The notes under the pieces were generated by a model. That model worked only from the letters and a program-made list of their open reading frames with translations. It did not search any database and was not told the DNA's origin. From Stachybotrys elegans (Eukaryota; Ascomycota; Sordariomycetes; Hypocreales; Stachybotryaceae): 64,000 bases of DNA. A program made the position numbers and the translations under genes. Location: assembly GCA_020746835.1 (NCBI GenBank), contig JAGPNK010000012.1:124001-188000 (forward strand), in the 5' to 3' direction. This document shows, in pieces, positions 48,101 through 60,400 of the stretch. Position 1 is the first letter of the stretch. Each line of letters begins with the position of its first letter.

Positions 48101-48246
48101 CTTCTCCCGCCGCTTCTTATCCACTTGCACAGGCTACCTTACTCGACTGCCTTTGTCTCCCCGTTGGTTTGCCGGCAGGCTCGCTCGTGCGCTTGGCTTT
48201 TCCTCTGCCTCCACCTGCTCCTCCGTTAACTCTTGGGCCCGTCTCG
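45104..48246. other. Gene-poor region and leader of the bZIP gene
   Basis: 3.1 kb without a recognised gene. Frames at 45499-46137 (minus) and 45997-46419 (plus) have no known motif. From about 47795 the plus strand becomes T/C-rich and probably forms the promoter and 5' leader of the bZIP gene. Confidence 0.4.
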
Positions 48247-49786
48247 ATGACTCTGCCCAGCGAGGGACCACGGCAGAGGACTTATATACCATCGCAGCTA
48301 GTCCTCGACCCTAGTCACATAGCACAGACGTCCGACTCGGCGGCGGGTGGAACAAGCACGGCAAATGCAGCCAGTCTGCCGTGCCAATCGTGGGCCAACA
48401 GCCCTGACAATCCTCTGTTTGCCTACGCAGCATCCGGCCAGGAGTGGTTTCCCCATACCACTGCCATGATCGGCCTGGGCGACTCATTCCAGGACCTACA
48501 CTCCCCGGGCCTTGGCTTCAACACCAGCAATGTTCTACCTCCATCACAGCCACCCTACTTGAATGACTCAAGAGCTGTTCTCAACCCGGGCACGGCAGTG
48601 CGTAATGGCAACCTTCCTGCTTCGGACGGCGCCATGTCGGAGATTTCTTACAGGCTTGACGAGGCCTGGTGGACCACGCACCAGACCTCACCCGCAAGCT
48701 CCTGCGGGGTGTTCCAGCTAGACACCGATGCCCTCAGCCTGGATCCTACAAAGCCTCAACCAATATCCGTGCCTTTATCAAGGCAGCCAACCCGGCCCAA
48801 GCCAGCCAGGCGCGGCCCAACCCGGCCGTCCCCCCGCCTGAGTCTCCTAATATTGATACCCCTAGCAACGACGAAGATTACGAGGATGGGGACAACGAAA
48901 AGCCCCTGCCCAGCAACCCCCGGAAACGCCGTGTTCTGGAGCGGAACCGCCTAGCCGCCAACAAGTGTCGAGTGCGCAAACGAGACCACGCGTCTGCCCT
49001 TGCGACCCGTGAGCAGGAGGTCGAGGACCAGAATCGCTATCTCACAAACTGCTTCGACTCTCTTATGGCCGAGGTCTATACCCTCAAGAACCAGCTCCTG
49101 CGCCACACCGACTGCAACTGTGTTCTGATACAAAAGTACATAGCACACGAGGCCAAGAGGGCTGTACGGAACATGACCAACGAAGATGCATCGCCGGATG
49201 ATATCAAATCCCCAAGTGCGTACTTTGCAGCTCGTTCGGTTCATTCGACTCAAAGGAGGCCGTCTACATCCGATGCTCCATCGGGCAGGCCACCGCCGCC
49301 ACCACCACCACCATCACCACAACAACAAAACGCCAACAACGACAGCAGATACAGCAGCAACAGCAGCAACAACTACACCAGCACCAGCACCAGCACCAAC
49401 ACCATCCACGCCCCCAGCCACAACCACAGCAGCATGAGTTCCACGACCCAAACCAGACGCAGTATCAACAGCAACATCTGCAACAAATACAGCAAATGCA
49501 ACAATTACAACAAGAACAGCAACTCCATCAAAACATATACCCACAACTTTGCCAACAACTACAATCACAACCAGCTCAACAACAACAGGAGCAGCAGCAG
49601 CAGCAGCAATGGATCCTGCTATCTAATGGGCAACAAATCCCACAGCTGCACGCAAATGCCTTCGCCATGCGTCATAACTCAGCACCCACCCTGACGCCCC
49701 TATTCCCCAACGACCATCACGATCAATTCGCCCTTGAGCCCTACGATGCACAATACCATCATGGCCACAATTTGAGCCCGATGTAG
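48247..49786 (+). CDS. bZIP transcription factor (ATF/CREB-like), gene model unresolved
   Basis: The DNA-binding region at about 48920-49130 is clear. The basic part RKRRVLERNRLAANKCRVRKRD carries the N-x2-AA-x-C-R core of ATF-type proteins; a leucine-zipper-like helix and LLRHTDCNCVLIQKYIAHEA follow. The likely N-terminus starts at 48247 (MTLPSEGPRQRTY) in a different frame with good codon use up to about 48760. The likely C-terminus is a Gln-rich stretch in the third frame, ending HHGHNLSPM at 49786. The bZIP frame itself would continue into low-complexity Asn/Ser text to 49694. I found no pair of convincing introns that joins all three frames, so introns, a frameshift or sequence errors remain possible. 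Confidence 0.6.
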
Positions 49787-50271
49787 TAGCAATCACACAA
49801 TGCGAATTCCACGGACTGGTTGGCAAATCAGGCACCACCGAAATGAGGGTTTATGAGAGAAGAGGGATGACGCCGTGGTCCCTGCTTTTCGATTCTTGTC
49901 TGCACAACCCTTCCTCCAGCACTAACTACATGACTCGCCCCGAAGAACAAGATCCTACCCCAAACAGGAGTCCATTCCAACCTTATTTCTGACAAGACCA
50001 AATTGGCACCGGCATGCAGTGCCCAATAAAATATTTGCCCGGCAGACCCTCACATTCCTTGGGACAAATATCTTCGAATATTGTCATAGGTTGGAGGACG
50101 GAATAGGCGAGAGACCGAGGGAAGTACCTCGGCGTGCTGTGTGAGATATAAAGTGGTGTATGGCTGTTATGTGCGTGGCGTTTAGTGGCGACTCCTATAC
50201 CCATCAAGCCTCCATCTATATCTCCATGACGTTCAGACCATAATATTCTTCCAGTGAATGCCGGGCTCGTA
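49787..50271. other. Convergent 3' intergenic region
   Basis: 485 bp between the bZIP gene and the minus-strand zinc-cluster gene. One minus-strand frame contains a short Cys-rich stretch but has no supported start or family. Confidence 0.4.
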
Positions 50272-52830
50272 CTAATCAAGCCCTTTGTCCGCTATAAGCT
50301 CATCGAATAGAGCCATTTCGTCAAAGCGCTGAGCCAATACATCGATGTGTGCCGCTTGATTATCCGTAATAGCCAGATCCAAATCCACTATCAAACATGT
50401 CTTTGTTGGGTTGGCGATGAATCGGTAAGTAGTAGCCTCTTTGCCGCGAAACCGGTCTACTAGCTTGAAGGCTTCTTCGTTGGTGATGAGGTTTGTAACG
50501 ATAGCAATCATCATCAGGCCTTTGACAATTGCAATAATCATGGGAAACCGAGCGGATAGGAGGGCGTAGCCGTCGATGGCCATGTAAAAGAGTTGCCAGC
50601 GTTGAAGATCCTCTTTCTGCGCCCGGCATGCCGAATTAGCCACGTAGAGGAATGCGATGTGCCAGAAAACTGTGGGTGAAGCGCCATGAAAATGAGCCTG
50701 ATAGATGATGGTCAGTCGCTTCAGCTGGTTGAGTGATGCCTCATACACGTGCGCAGGCTCACTGCCAGATATCCTAGGTAGAGAAATCCGTGCATCGTTC
50801 CCTTGAAGAAGCAGGGGCCTTAGCAAGAAAGCTATCGTTGCGTGGTAATGGATGCTGAATCGCTCAGCAATCGTGACGCCGACCAACTCACTCACTTGGA
50901 GGGCAAAGGGTGGAGAGGTCTTACTGAAGAATTATACCACAATGGGGAATGCGTCCTCCCCTGCATAGCTGGGTGGGAAGCTCCTCCCCGAACTTGAGCA
51001 GCCTCAAGAGGGTCGATTCGATAAAGTGCACGTCATTGCTCGCCGACAAGGGCCGCTTACTCTCTGTAAAGCGTTGGCAGAGTATATCGTGAACAATGAG
51101 CCACAGCTGGCATGTGTAAGGGAAGACGGGTGCCACGTTGGACGCTTGTTCCGGAATAGGGAGTTTTGGCGGGTTGAGCGAGCCGAGTTCTAGCTGCTGG
51201 CAATGCAATGAGTGGAATCTTTGGGTTGGTGAGCGATCCGGAGAGAGACGATCCGTCGAGAGGACGCGTCGGGAAGAAGGGAGAGCGGATCCGACTTACG
51301 TTGCGTGAGAAAAGAGACCCCACGCTGTCTGGGACGCTGCTCTACATTCGTCTTCTTGGTAGAAGGAGGTGTGAAGTTGCGAATCCTCCCCGGATATGAG
51401 GAGATTCATACGGGTTCCCATAAGAATGCTTTGGCGTAGCAATTCCTTACTGATATTTCCCTGGCCGAGGAAATTCGTAGTCAAGCTAAGGAGCTGCAAG
51501 GCTTGGATATTTGGGAGAGAGTCGGGCACTGGCCCATTTTCCCACCGTGACAAGGCAACGGTGATGAGTGTGTCAGTGATTGTACCGTGTTGTGGCTGAT
51601 CAGGCCCATGGGCCAGCTAAAAACATGACCCGGTACATCAGCGACTTGGTGTTCAGGGGTAACGAGACGAAATTTAACAGCGCCGTAGTCTGAGGGGAGG
51701 GGGGGGGGGGTAAGCTCTTACATAGGCCCAGCTCAACAAGGCTTCGACAAGCAGCCCTGAACAGAAGCGCTGTTGGGTGCCGAGGAGGTCATTGATGAAC
51801 AGGTCTGCATCGAATAGGCCTAGTATCGGATGGTCGATATCCAGATACAAGGTAATGACTCGAACGGCATCATCTTTTGTAATGGGCATATCTGTCCAGT
51901 ACGCGATGTGGGCTTGTGCAAGTCGAACAGTCCATAGCCCACCAGCACTAAAGGTTGAGGGCTGAACAGGGATCGGCTCGCTTGGGCTGCGTGATGTCAT
52001 GCGTAGCTCATTGGTCTCAGTGGTGCCGTCCCTTAACACCATGCTACTGTCAGGAGATGACGGGGCCATGTCAACGGATGCTCTCAAGCACTGAAACCCC
52101 CATTCCAAGGCACACGCAGCAAGAGTGCTCACCTGGACTCATCGCTGTACGACCGTGGGGCCAAAGGCGGATTCGGCCCTTGCACCGGAGGAGAGGTGTA
52201 CAGAGAGCTCTCGAGAGAAGTGGGCGGGGGATACGACACAGGGTACCGAATCATGAGTTCGTACTCGAGGCTTGCCTGATCCGGAGCAAGGACCAAGATG
52301 TTGCTCATGTCCTCGGCGGCGGTGGGTTTGACAGGGCGAGCGCCTTCGTTGCCTTCTCTCCAACTAGCCAGGATGGAAAAGACGGGCTCACCGGCACGGA
52401 GGCGGGCCAGCAACTCCCGCGCATCATCGTCGGGAGCGGTCTGCAGGATCGACAGAAGCTCAGCGGAACTCTTTTCAGACGTCTGGCTCATGGCAGGAGA
52501 GGGTGCTGGGGAGAGCTTGGCGGCGTCGGCGAAGGTGCAGATGGAACCGCGCTTCAAACACGATCCACAAGTAGGGCGTTGTCCATCGCACTGAAGTAGG
52601 CTGGGACTTAATTGACAAGAACTACCCGGCTCGGGAAGGGACGTTTATGAGAGGGAGTATGGGGAGAGAAGATGGGAAGCACAAACCGCGGATTTCTTTG
52701 TTCGGCAAACGTTGCAGGCCAGCTTGACCTTCTCCCTCTTTCGGGTCAGTCCTGAGGGGCTGGAGTGAGGTAAATCATCGTGGGAGGCAGACGACTGTGC
52801 CGGTCGGAGAGCCCTGTACTGTGGCTTCAT
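50272..52830 (-). CDS. Zn2Cys6 transcription factor with Fungal_trans domain
   Basis: 706-aa regulator from six exons on the minus strand: 52687-52830, 52133-52590, 51722-52046, 51300-51616, 50925-51218 and 50272-50854. Introns are 70-105 bp, and all joins keep frame. The zinc cluster is split by intron 1 and restored as ACNVCRTKKSA-CDGQRPTCGSC then LKRGSIC, giving the spacing C-x2-C-x6-C-x6-C-x2-C-x6-C, about residues 41-68. The middle homology region follows (~230-560), with DHPILGLFDADLFINDLL, CQQLELGSLNPPKLPIPEQ, WLIVHDILCQ and the junction LHIHYHATIAFLLRPLL typical of PF04082. It probably binds DNA as a dimer in the nucleus. The regulated pathway is unknown, and neighbours give no clue. 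Confidence 0.88.
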
Positions 52831-54111
52831 CTGGTTTTCGATCTCTGGCGTCGTATCAGGGGTTCAGGGGAATAGCCAGCTACGGATGCTGGCTGTCAAG
52901 TCATGGGACCGTCCCTGCGATCGGATAGACTCAGCCAATCTCGACGTGACAGGCCAGGGGCATAATCCGACTCGGGCAGGCACCAGGATGGAAGGGTATG
53001 AAGTGTTGTCAGGGACATGTACTGGCGAAAAAGAGTATTGGCAGTGCTAATAAAGGATGGCGGTGGTGGTCGTGGTCGTGGTAGGAGGAGGAGGAGGGTA
53101 GGGCCAAGGCTGGAGGGCTGGCATGGCGAAAGTGTCAGACAAATTCACAATTTCAATAACTGGTAGATTTCCGCATATGCTAATAGGGGGCCCCCGTGGA
53201 CGATGGAAGAAACCGAGTAGACACCTGGGACAAGAGTCAAGGAGCAAAAGAAAGACGCTGGCGAATTCCCCACTACCTAAGCTGGTGACAGCGGAGGACT
53301 GCCAATAACGGGAACGAACCTTTGAAGTAGAAGCGTCACATCGACGTCGTGGATACCTTTCGATGTAAATGCCTTGCTAGGAGGAAGCGCGAGAGGACCT
53401 ACAGTAAGACCGGGCGGGGCTGTTGTTTGCTCGCTCAAAGGGGTGAGGGTAGTATCCTGGCACCAAACGGCATTCATTCTATCGATGAAGAATGGCCCAT
53501 CGGGTGTTCGGGCTGGTGCCGAACCCAAGCCGGACCCAGGCTGAGCCCAGCCCAGTGCGAAGACCCCGCACGCACTTTGGTGAGGGAACGACGTCGAGGT
53601 CCTAGGTACCCTGCTGGCTTGGTGCATTTCCTTACTGTATCTGATATTGTTGGGTCCCGGCCAGTTATATGGAGATTAACATGACGCAGCGGCGCAGAAC
53701 CCCCCATGCGGGAGGTATGCCGGCGGCCCCTCTTCCAGCAGGGCTCTGGGGAACTGGCCAGCAGTGTAGCTAGGAGGTGTGTACGGGGGACAGGACAGGC
53801 TGACGGTTGGCATGTAGGTTTCCCACGGTCCCCGTCCCTTTCCAGGCTGTCGATCAGCGAAGCGAGGGTCCCGAAGGTTGGATGGTTCAGGGGTTCCACA
53901 TGGACTGGCGGTTTGACAGAATCACGTGACGCAGCTGAATGGCGATGCCCCACTGCAGCTTCGATAAGTACTACTCCTTAGTATCCGTAGCCTGACCTTC
54001 AACCTTCACGTCCAAGTCCGAGTGTGAAGGCTTTCCAGGCAGTGGCTTATTGGTGCCAGGCCTGCATCGTGAAAAGTGCCCTCCAATCTCACATCATGCC
54101 ACCTCAGTAGA

Positions 54112-54460
54112 TAGGTACATGTACCTAGTGCACTAAGGTTTTGGACAGGGGCGGGGTCTCTACTTACCTACTTACCTACCCAGAAGCATTACTAGGTCCG
54201 AGCTGCACCGACCAGCCAGTGTAAATAGAGACCTTAGCCTGGTACTGCAATAAGGGCCATATAATAATGCGGTGCTGTCAAGGAGGTAGCTCTTATAGCT
54301 TTAGGTACCTAGGTAGCAATGGTTTGGATCACAGCCGTCAACAGATGTCAGGACCGTAGTTACAGGCAGTAAAGGTCATTCAGGGTTAGTACAACTAATC
54401 ACAATATTCGCCGGCGGCCCTAAACTACTTACCTACAATCCCGACCATTGTACCTAGGTA
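54112..54460. repeat. Cluster of TAGGTACCTA-like palindromes
   Basis: Perfect palindromes include TAGGTACATGTACCTA (54112-54127), TAGGTACCTA (54302-54311) and TACCTAGGTA (54451-54460). Many imperfect TACCTACC/CTAGGTA copies lie between and after them. Function unknown. Confidence 0.5.
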
Positions 54461-55781
54461 GGTATCCGTACATATTAGCTACATACTACTAAACTGCAGG
54501 TACTTACTACTAGGTGCCAAGGCTATAATACTGACTTTCGCCAGCACCGACCGGGCGGTACCTAAGCCTTCCCCCCTTTTCAGCCTGGGTTAGGTAAGCT
54601 GCTCGCCCTTGAGCTAGGCCAACGCCTCTTGCCTCCGGCTCACATGTTAGGGCATCTTCCTCCCTAGGCACTGTACTTAACAAGAACAGGACAAGCTCAC
54701 GGAGCCGTGGCCATCTGGCCTGATTGGAGACACAGCCGACCGCCTACCTCAGAACGTGAACACCATCATCCGTCTCTACCGCCATGGCCTCGGGGCACCG
54801 GAAATCAGCACCGCTATCGATCAAGCGACCGGCAGCAGCTTCATCACCGCAGTGAATGAATACCGCACGCTTCGTCGACCATGATACAAAGCTGTTGGCC
54901 CCAAGGCATACACCAGCTCAAAGCTACTCTTCCATTCGGCATCTAGAACCAACCCGAAGTCCCACGCACTGGGTGGCCCTAACGGCAAGCCTCTTGTTGT
55001 CGCAGCGTGGCTGGCCCCCACTCAACCCGCATGGCCAGGCCCCAAGAGGCATCCTACACTCACTCGCTCGTGCAGATTGTCGGTGTGCGTTTGTCTCGGA
55101 TGCTGCAACAAGTCGTACGTCCTACGATACATCGACGGAATTGCACGGCTTCGTTTCGCTACCAAATTTGCCATCCAAGTGGCTGACACCTCCATCTCAC
55201 CGCTGTCGCTCTAGTCAGGCGTGACAGGCCTTTCGGGATACTCAAATTCCCCATCGACTCTTTTCATTGGGATCTGAGGCTTGCTGTCCCGCGCAATCAG
55301 GGAGCGAGACGGAAAGCGGTCAACATTGCGAAGTGGAGGACGAGGTTTAAGATGAGCGCGAGACTACGTGTGCGCACAGGAGAGACTCTCTCCCCTTGTC
55401 ATCTTGCTAGACAGGGTTGCGAGCTTTTGGTAAGTCATGTGCTCACGTATGGATCCTTGCTTGCTTTTTCTTCGCTGCACCTTACTCAACATTACTCTGC
55501 GACTGGACGGAAGAAATAGTCGTGCGGTTTCGGGGTGTGCAACGTGTCCCTCTCTGCATACAGCCAGGCGCGCATGTCTGTGACACGGTTTCACAGTCAA
55601 GCTCGACCAGCTGACGAGTTTTAATAGAGTTCTAGATCACGATCCACGAGATGAGATGAGGGATCGCGGGCCGGGAACTCTGAAGGGGAACGAGGTTAAG
55701 CCCCCCCCCCGGACACCAAGGTAGCACTAGAGATCTCAATCGGCGAATGCTACGGAGTACGCCATTGGCGGGGAGCTCCCT

Positions 55782-55837
55782 GCCCGTCCGCCCGTCCGCC
55801 CGTCCGCCCGTCCGCCCGTCCGCCCGTCCGCCTGTCC
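55782..55837. repeat. 8-bp tandem repeat GCCCGTCC
   Basis: Seven head-to-tail units; the last is GCCTGTCC. There are no spacers, so it is not a CRISPR array. It lies in non-coding sequence. Confidence 0.8.
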
Positions 55838-57487
55838 GCCCCGATGCCTAGCCACACCAAGTACCACGCAACCTCGAAATGTTCGTCGGCATGAGCCATA
55901 TCGGAATATATTGGTATTGGCCAGGCAGCCAACCTGTCCCGGGAACAGAGTAGCGCCACGCAAACACTACGGGGTCGTACATACACAGACAGTATGTCCC
56001 AGCCACCACTTGGGATGAGACGGGAGCAACACACCCTTACCGATAGAAGCACAGTCGGGTAGCGGTCTGCAGAATCGACAAGGGGGGCGGCACTCTGCTC
56101 AACATTAACCCAATGGTTCGGAACCACTCCACTGCATCCTGGCATGGGACCGCCTCGGCACCTCCAGTCACAATGGCAGCATTGCCCTGACGATCCGCCA
56201 TGAGTCGATAGCACGACCAACATTGCGGCGCCATTGCCGATGGCAGACAGTTCCTTGTCGATACTCCCGTCCCGCAGGGCAAGACAGGGTCTAGTTGGAT
56301 GCACTGTATGTATGTATGTACATACACTGCATGTGTCTCCCTGGTCCTTGTCTTTGAGCAAGCGCTGTGAAAGGTGTCACCAATGGTTCCACCACCTCCG
56401 TCCGTTCTCGCCTAGACTGGACCAGGGAACAAATTGTGCTATAATAACGTCTATATCCCGCCCTTCCGTGACATGCTTTCTTCCCGCCATTCTATCTGTC
56501 AGTCCATCTCCATCCGGAGCCGTCCAAATCACGGCCCAAACAATCACTAGCCGGAACCACTCCACAATGGGGAACTGACCCCAGATAAGCGGATTCTGAG
56601 GCTCATCCGACTCCCTCCCCTAGTCATCTAGGCTTCTTTCGGGCTGGCCACTTTACCTGGAACAGGCCCAATCTCTGCACCACTTCCAGCCGCAAATGAC
56701 AAGAGTTCACCCTTGAACAGTCAGGAGTGAACCGCAGCTTCCTCCAACTTCGGGTCTGCAGTTGGCCAGTGACTGTGGCGGAGCCAATCGAGACCATATA
56801 AGCAACCAGCTCACGCGCCTCCTATTTATACACTTTCCCGCTTCAACCTGGAACCATCTGAACCCGGTCCAATTGGATGAGTGGGGACTCAGTTAAAGTT
56901 TGGTATCCTACGGCTCAAGGGTCGCCAAGTGCTAGACAAACGACAAGGGTTCCGGTGGCTGAACAGCAGGCCAGCGGCGCGAATACCCCCCGTGAATCAC
57001 AACTGATGGTCGAGATTGTGCAGTTGGGGCCAGGATTGCTCGGGCATTAGCGGAAACCTCTGACTCAAGGACGCGGTTTGTTGCCTCGTAGGCAGCAAAC
57101 GAAGACGAAGGCGTGAGTGGATATCACTGCTGCTTCATCACGCCCAGTATCGCGCGTGGAATGAGTCAAGGTCACCATTGCCTTTCTTGGTCTTTTGCAA
57201 CGGCTCAGGTTGTTGTCCCTTCTCGCTAAAGCTCGCCTCGCTTGCTCCCGACGGCCCCTCCTCCTTCCCTCCTTGCTCTTCCCTCCTTCCCCTTGGTAAT
57301 CCATATCAGCAACACACTCCTAGGAGCTCTGACCATTTCTCTCCTTGCACCAAACTTTGTATCAAAAGCCAACACCAGAATCTCCTCGCCAGATCCAGTT
57401 TCGTCAACCGCCCTCCCTCTCTGGTGATCTCGTCAAGCTCTATACTTCATTCGGGCTCTCCAGAGGCCGAGATCTGGACGCGCCACC

Positions 57488-60400
57488 ATGTCGAACGCTC
57501 CACCTCCAGCCCTCGTGGCTCTCTACTACGCCTATCCAGCGGTCATCTTCCTGTACTTTACCGTTTCGACGCTTATTGCTGTTTGCCGCCTGCAGCATGT
57601 CAAGGAATCTTCCAAGACTGCGCTCGAGCGTCCTGGCCGACGCATCACCATTGGCATTCTCGGCTTCTTCCTTTCCACGTACATAACTCAGCTGTTCAGT
57701 CTTGGTATTCAGTCCGTCATCATCAAGGAGCTCCCAGCCGATGAGCACATCGTCATCAACTGCTTCTCCTGCATCCTCGTTTTCGGCATCCAAACCTTTC
57801 GCCTCATAGATACCGACCGACCCGTCTGGTACCCGTTCCGCGGGTCCTGGATCCTCGCCCTCGCTTTCGAGACCATTATCTTTGCAGCAGCAGGTGCTTC
57901 TATGCTTTCGGGTTATCGCAGCACTCTGGATCTTGTCAATATAATTCTCATGGGGATGAGATTTGTCGCACTATCAGCTTTGCTCGTTTGGCCATATCTC
58001 AATTGCTTCGCGTACCGGAACTCGCCAACAAAGGATGAAGAGCGGCAGAGCCTCCTTGCCAAGGACCAGCTCAATCAACGAAGTAGCGGCACCGACCAGC
58101 CAGCCGACTGCAATGAATCTGGCTACGGGTCCACCCTTCGAGATGGTGATTCGGAAGCGGAGGAAGGCGAGTACTCTTGGGAACGGCGTGACCGGGAAGC
58201 CAGAGAGACAATGGATAAGCGACTGAAAGAGGGAGGCAATTGGTTTGAGTACGCGAAGGGATTCAAGGTACGTTTCGATTGCTTCGTGTCACTGTCCAGT
58301 TCCTGGCGATAGCTCTGCTCTTCAGCCCAAGTCCCCAGGTCACACGCGCGTCTCAGCTCTGAGCCACTTCTAACGCAAGTTGAACTAACATCCACATAGA
58401 TTCTCTTCCCTTATGTGTGGCCAGTAGAGAGTCGTTCTTTGCAGCTCCGCGCTGTCGCAGTCTTCGGATGCCTTCTGACCTCGAATGCCCTGCATCTTCT
58501 CATTCCCCGACAAACCGGGATCATCATGGACAGTCTGAACGGAACAAACCAGGCCAACGGGTGGGTAGCAGTCGCCATCTTTGCAGTTCTGCGTCTCGCT
58601 GCCTCCGAGTCAGGCGTCGATCTTGTTCAGCAATGGCTATGGACTCCCATCAAATACTACTCTCACGAAGCATTGTCCCGCGCAGCGTATTCCCATATGA
58701 TGAGGCTCTCTGCCGACTTTCACGACTCCAAAAGTACGTCGGATATGATAATGGCAATCTATGGTGGCAGAGCAATATCCAATGCCGTGGAGAACATCAC
58801 CCTTCACGCTGTGCCAATGCTGGTTGACATGGCGGTGGCAATTGTCTACCTGTCGGTCACCTTCGGACCATACGAAGGGCTCATTACCGTCGCTACTGGC
58901 ACCGTCTTTCTCCTCCTAGCCAGCCGGCTTGTTTCAGAGTCTAAAGTCGCTACGCGCAAGCGCATCCATTCCATGTACCAGGAGCACTACATCCGTTCGT
59001 CAGGTTTACAAGGCTGGCAAACAGTCAGTGCCTTCAACCAGATCGGATATGAGGACAATCGCCACGCAAATGCAGTCACAGATCGGTGGCTTAGAGAGCA
59101 ACAGTTCATAATGAACTGGACCGTGTCGGTTGCCTTTCAGACTATGGTTTTGACTTTCGGGCTGCTGGGAAGTGCCTTCCTCGCCGTGTATCGCATTCGC
59201 AGCGGAGCGGCCACTCCTGGACAATTCGCCATGCTGTTGATGTACTGGGCACAGCTTACATCTCCTCTTCAATTCTTTGCTCGCTTGGGCAAAGGAATGA
59301 GTGACGATTTCATCGATGCGGAGCGACTCCTGGATATTATGAAGACGAAACCATCCGTGGAAAGCAAGCCGGGTGCTCGACCACTGAAGTTTGTGGCCGG
59401 AGAGGTCGTCTTTGAGAATGTATGCTTCAGCTACGACAAACAGAAGGGCATCATCAAGAACATCAACTTCAGCGTGCCTGCAGGGGAGACGGTGGCGTTT
59501 GTTGGTGCAACCGGTGCTGGCAAGTCGACAATCCTGAAACTTCTGGATCGCTTCTATGATGTGTCAGAGGGGTGTATCAAAATTGACGGGCAAGATATTC
59601 GCGACGTTGATCTTTCGAGGTAAGAAGAGCAATTGCGTGCATTTCTACAGCACTGACCTGGGTGCATAGCCTTCGAGAGCGTATCGGGGTCGTCCCACAG
59701 AGCCCAATCCTGTTCGACGACACCATTATCAACAATGTGCGGTACGGCAAAATCATGGCGAGCGATGAAGAGGTATACGAAGCATGTCGTGCTGCCTGCA
59801 TACACGATAAGATCGAAGGGTTCACGCATGGTATGCTATTTGGGGACCCCTTTTTGTGGTGCAAGCTTTAACTGATGAATGACAGGTTACAAGACACGTG
59901 TTGGCGAGCGTGGAGTGTAGGTAAATGCCGATTGGATACAGGTACTGTGCTAATCTACTGCAGGAAATTGTCGGGCGGCGAGCTTCAGCGCGTCGCCATA
60001 GCTCGTGCAATTCTGAAGAAGCCAGACATCGTCCTTTTGGACGAAGCTACCAGCGCGGTCGATACAGACACGGAACAGCAGATCCAAACCTCTTTCAGGA
60101 GGCTTTGTCAGGGCCGTACGACCTTCATTGTAGCGTGAGTGATATGCTCTATCAATTGTGTTATTTTCTAACTCACCTCTCAGGCATCGACTTTCCACCA
60201 TCATGAATGCTGACCGAATCATTGTCCTGGAGCATGGTGAAATTGTTGAGCAAGGCAGCCACGATGAGCTGATTATCAAGCAGGGGAGATATGCCGACCT
60301 CTGGTCAAAGCAAGTATTCCTCCGCCCGAAGGACAAGACAAGTACTGGTGGAAATTCGTGCAAGGAGACTCTCGTCGACAGTTTGTCGGACAGTCAGACA

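Larger units (their letters stand above)
52831..57487. other. Gene-poor region with short palindromes and a tandem repeat
   Basis: 4.7 kb with no recognised gene. The part at 54100-54660 holds several TAGGTACCTA-type palindromes, and 55782-55837 an 8-bp tandem repeat, both listed separately. The final ~250 bp before 57488 are C/T-rich leader sequence of the ABC transporter. Confidence 0.5.

Noticed and set aside
49983..50279. Minus-strand frame with a Cys-rich stretch (ICPKECEGLPGKY) resembling a small secreted protein
   Set aside because: No signal peptide, only a few cysteines, and it lies immediately downstream of the zinc-cluster gene on the same strand.
55782..55837. Regular repeat that might be taken for a CRISPR array
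   Set aside because: 8-bp units without spacers in a eukaryotic genome; it is a simple tandem repeat.
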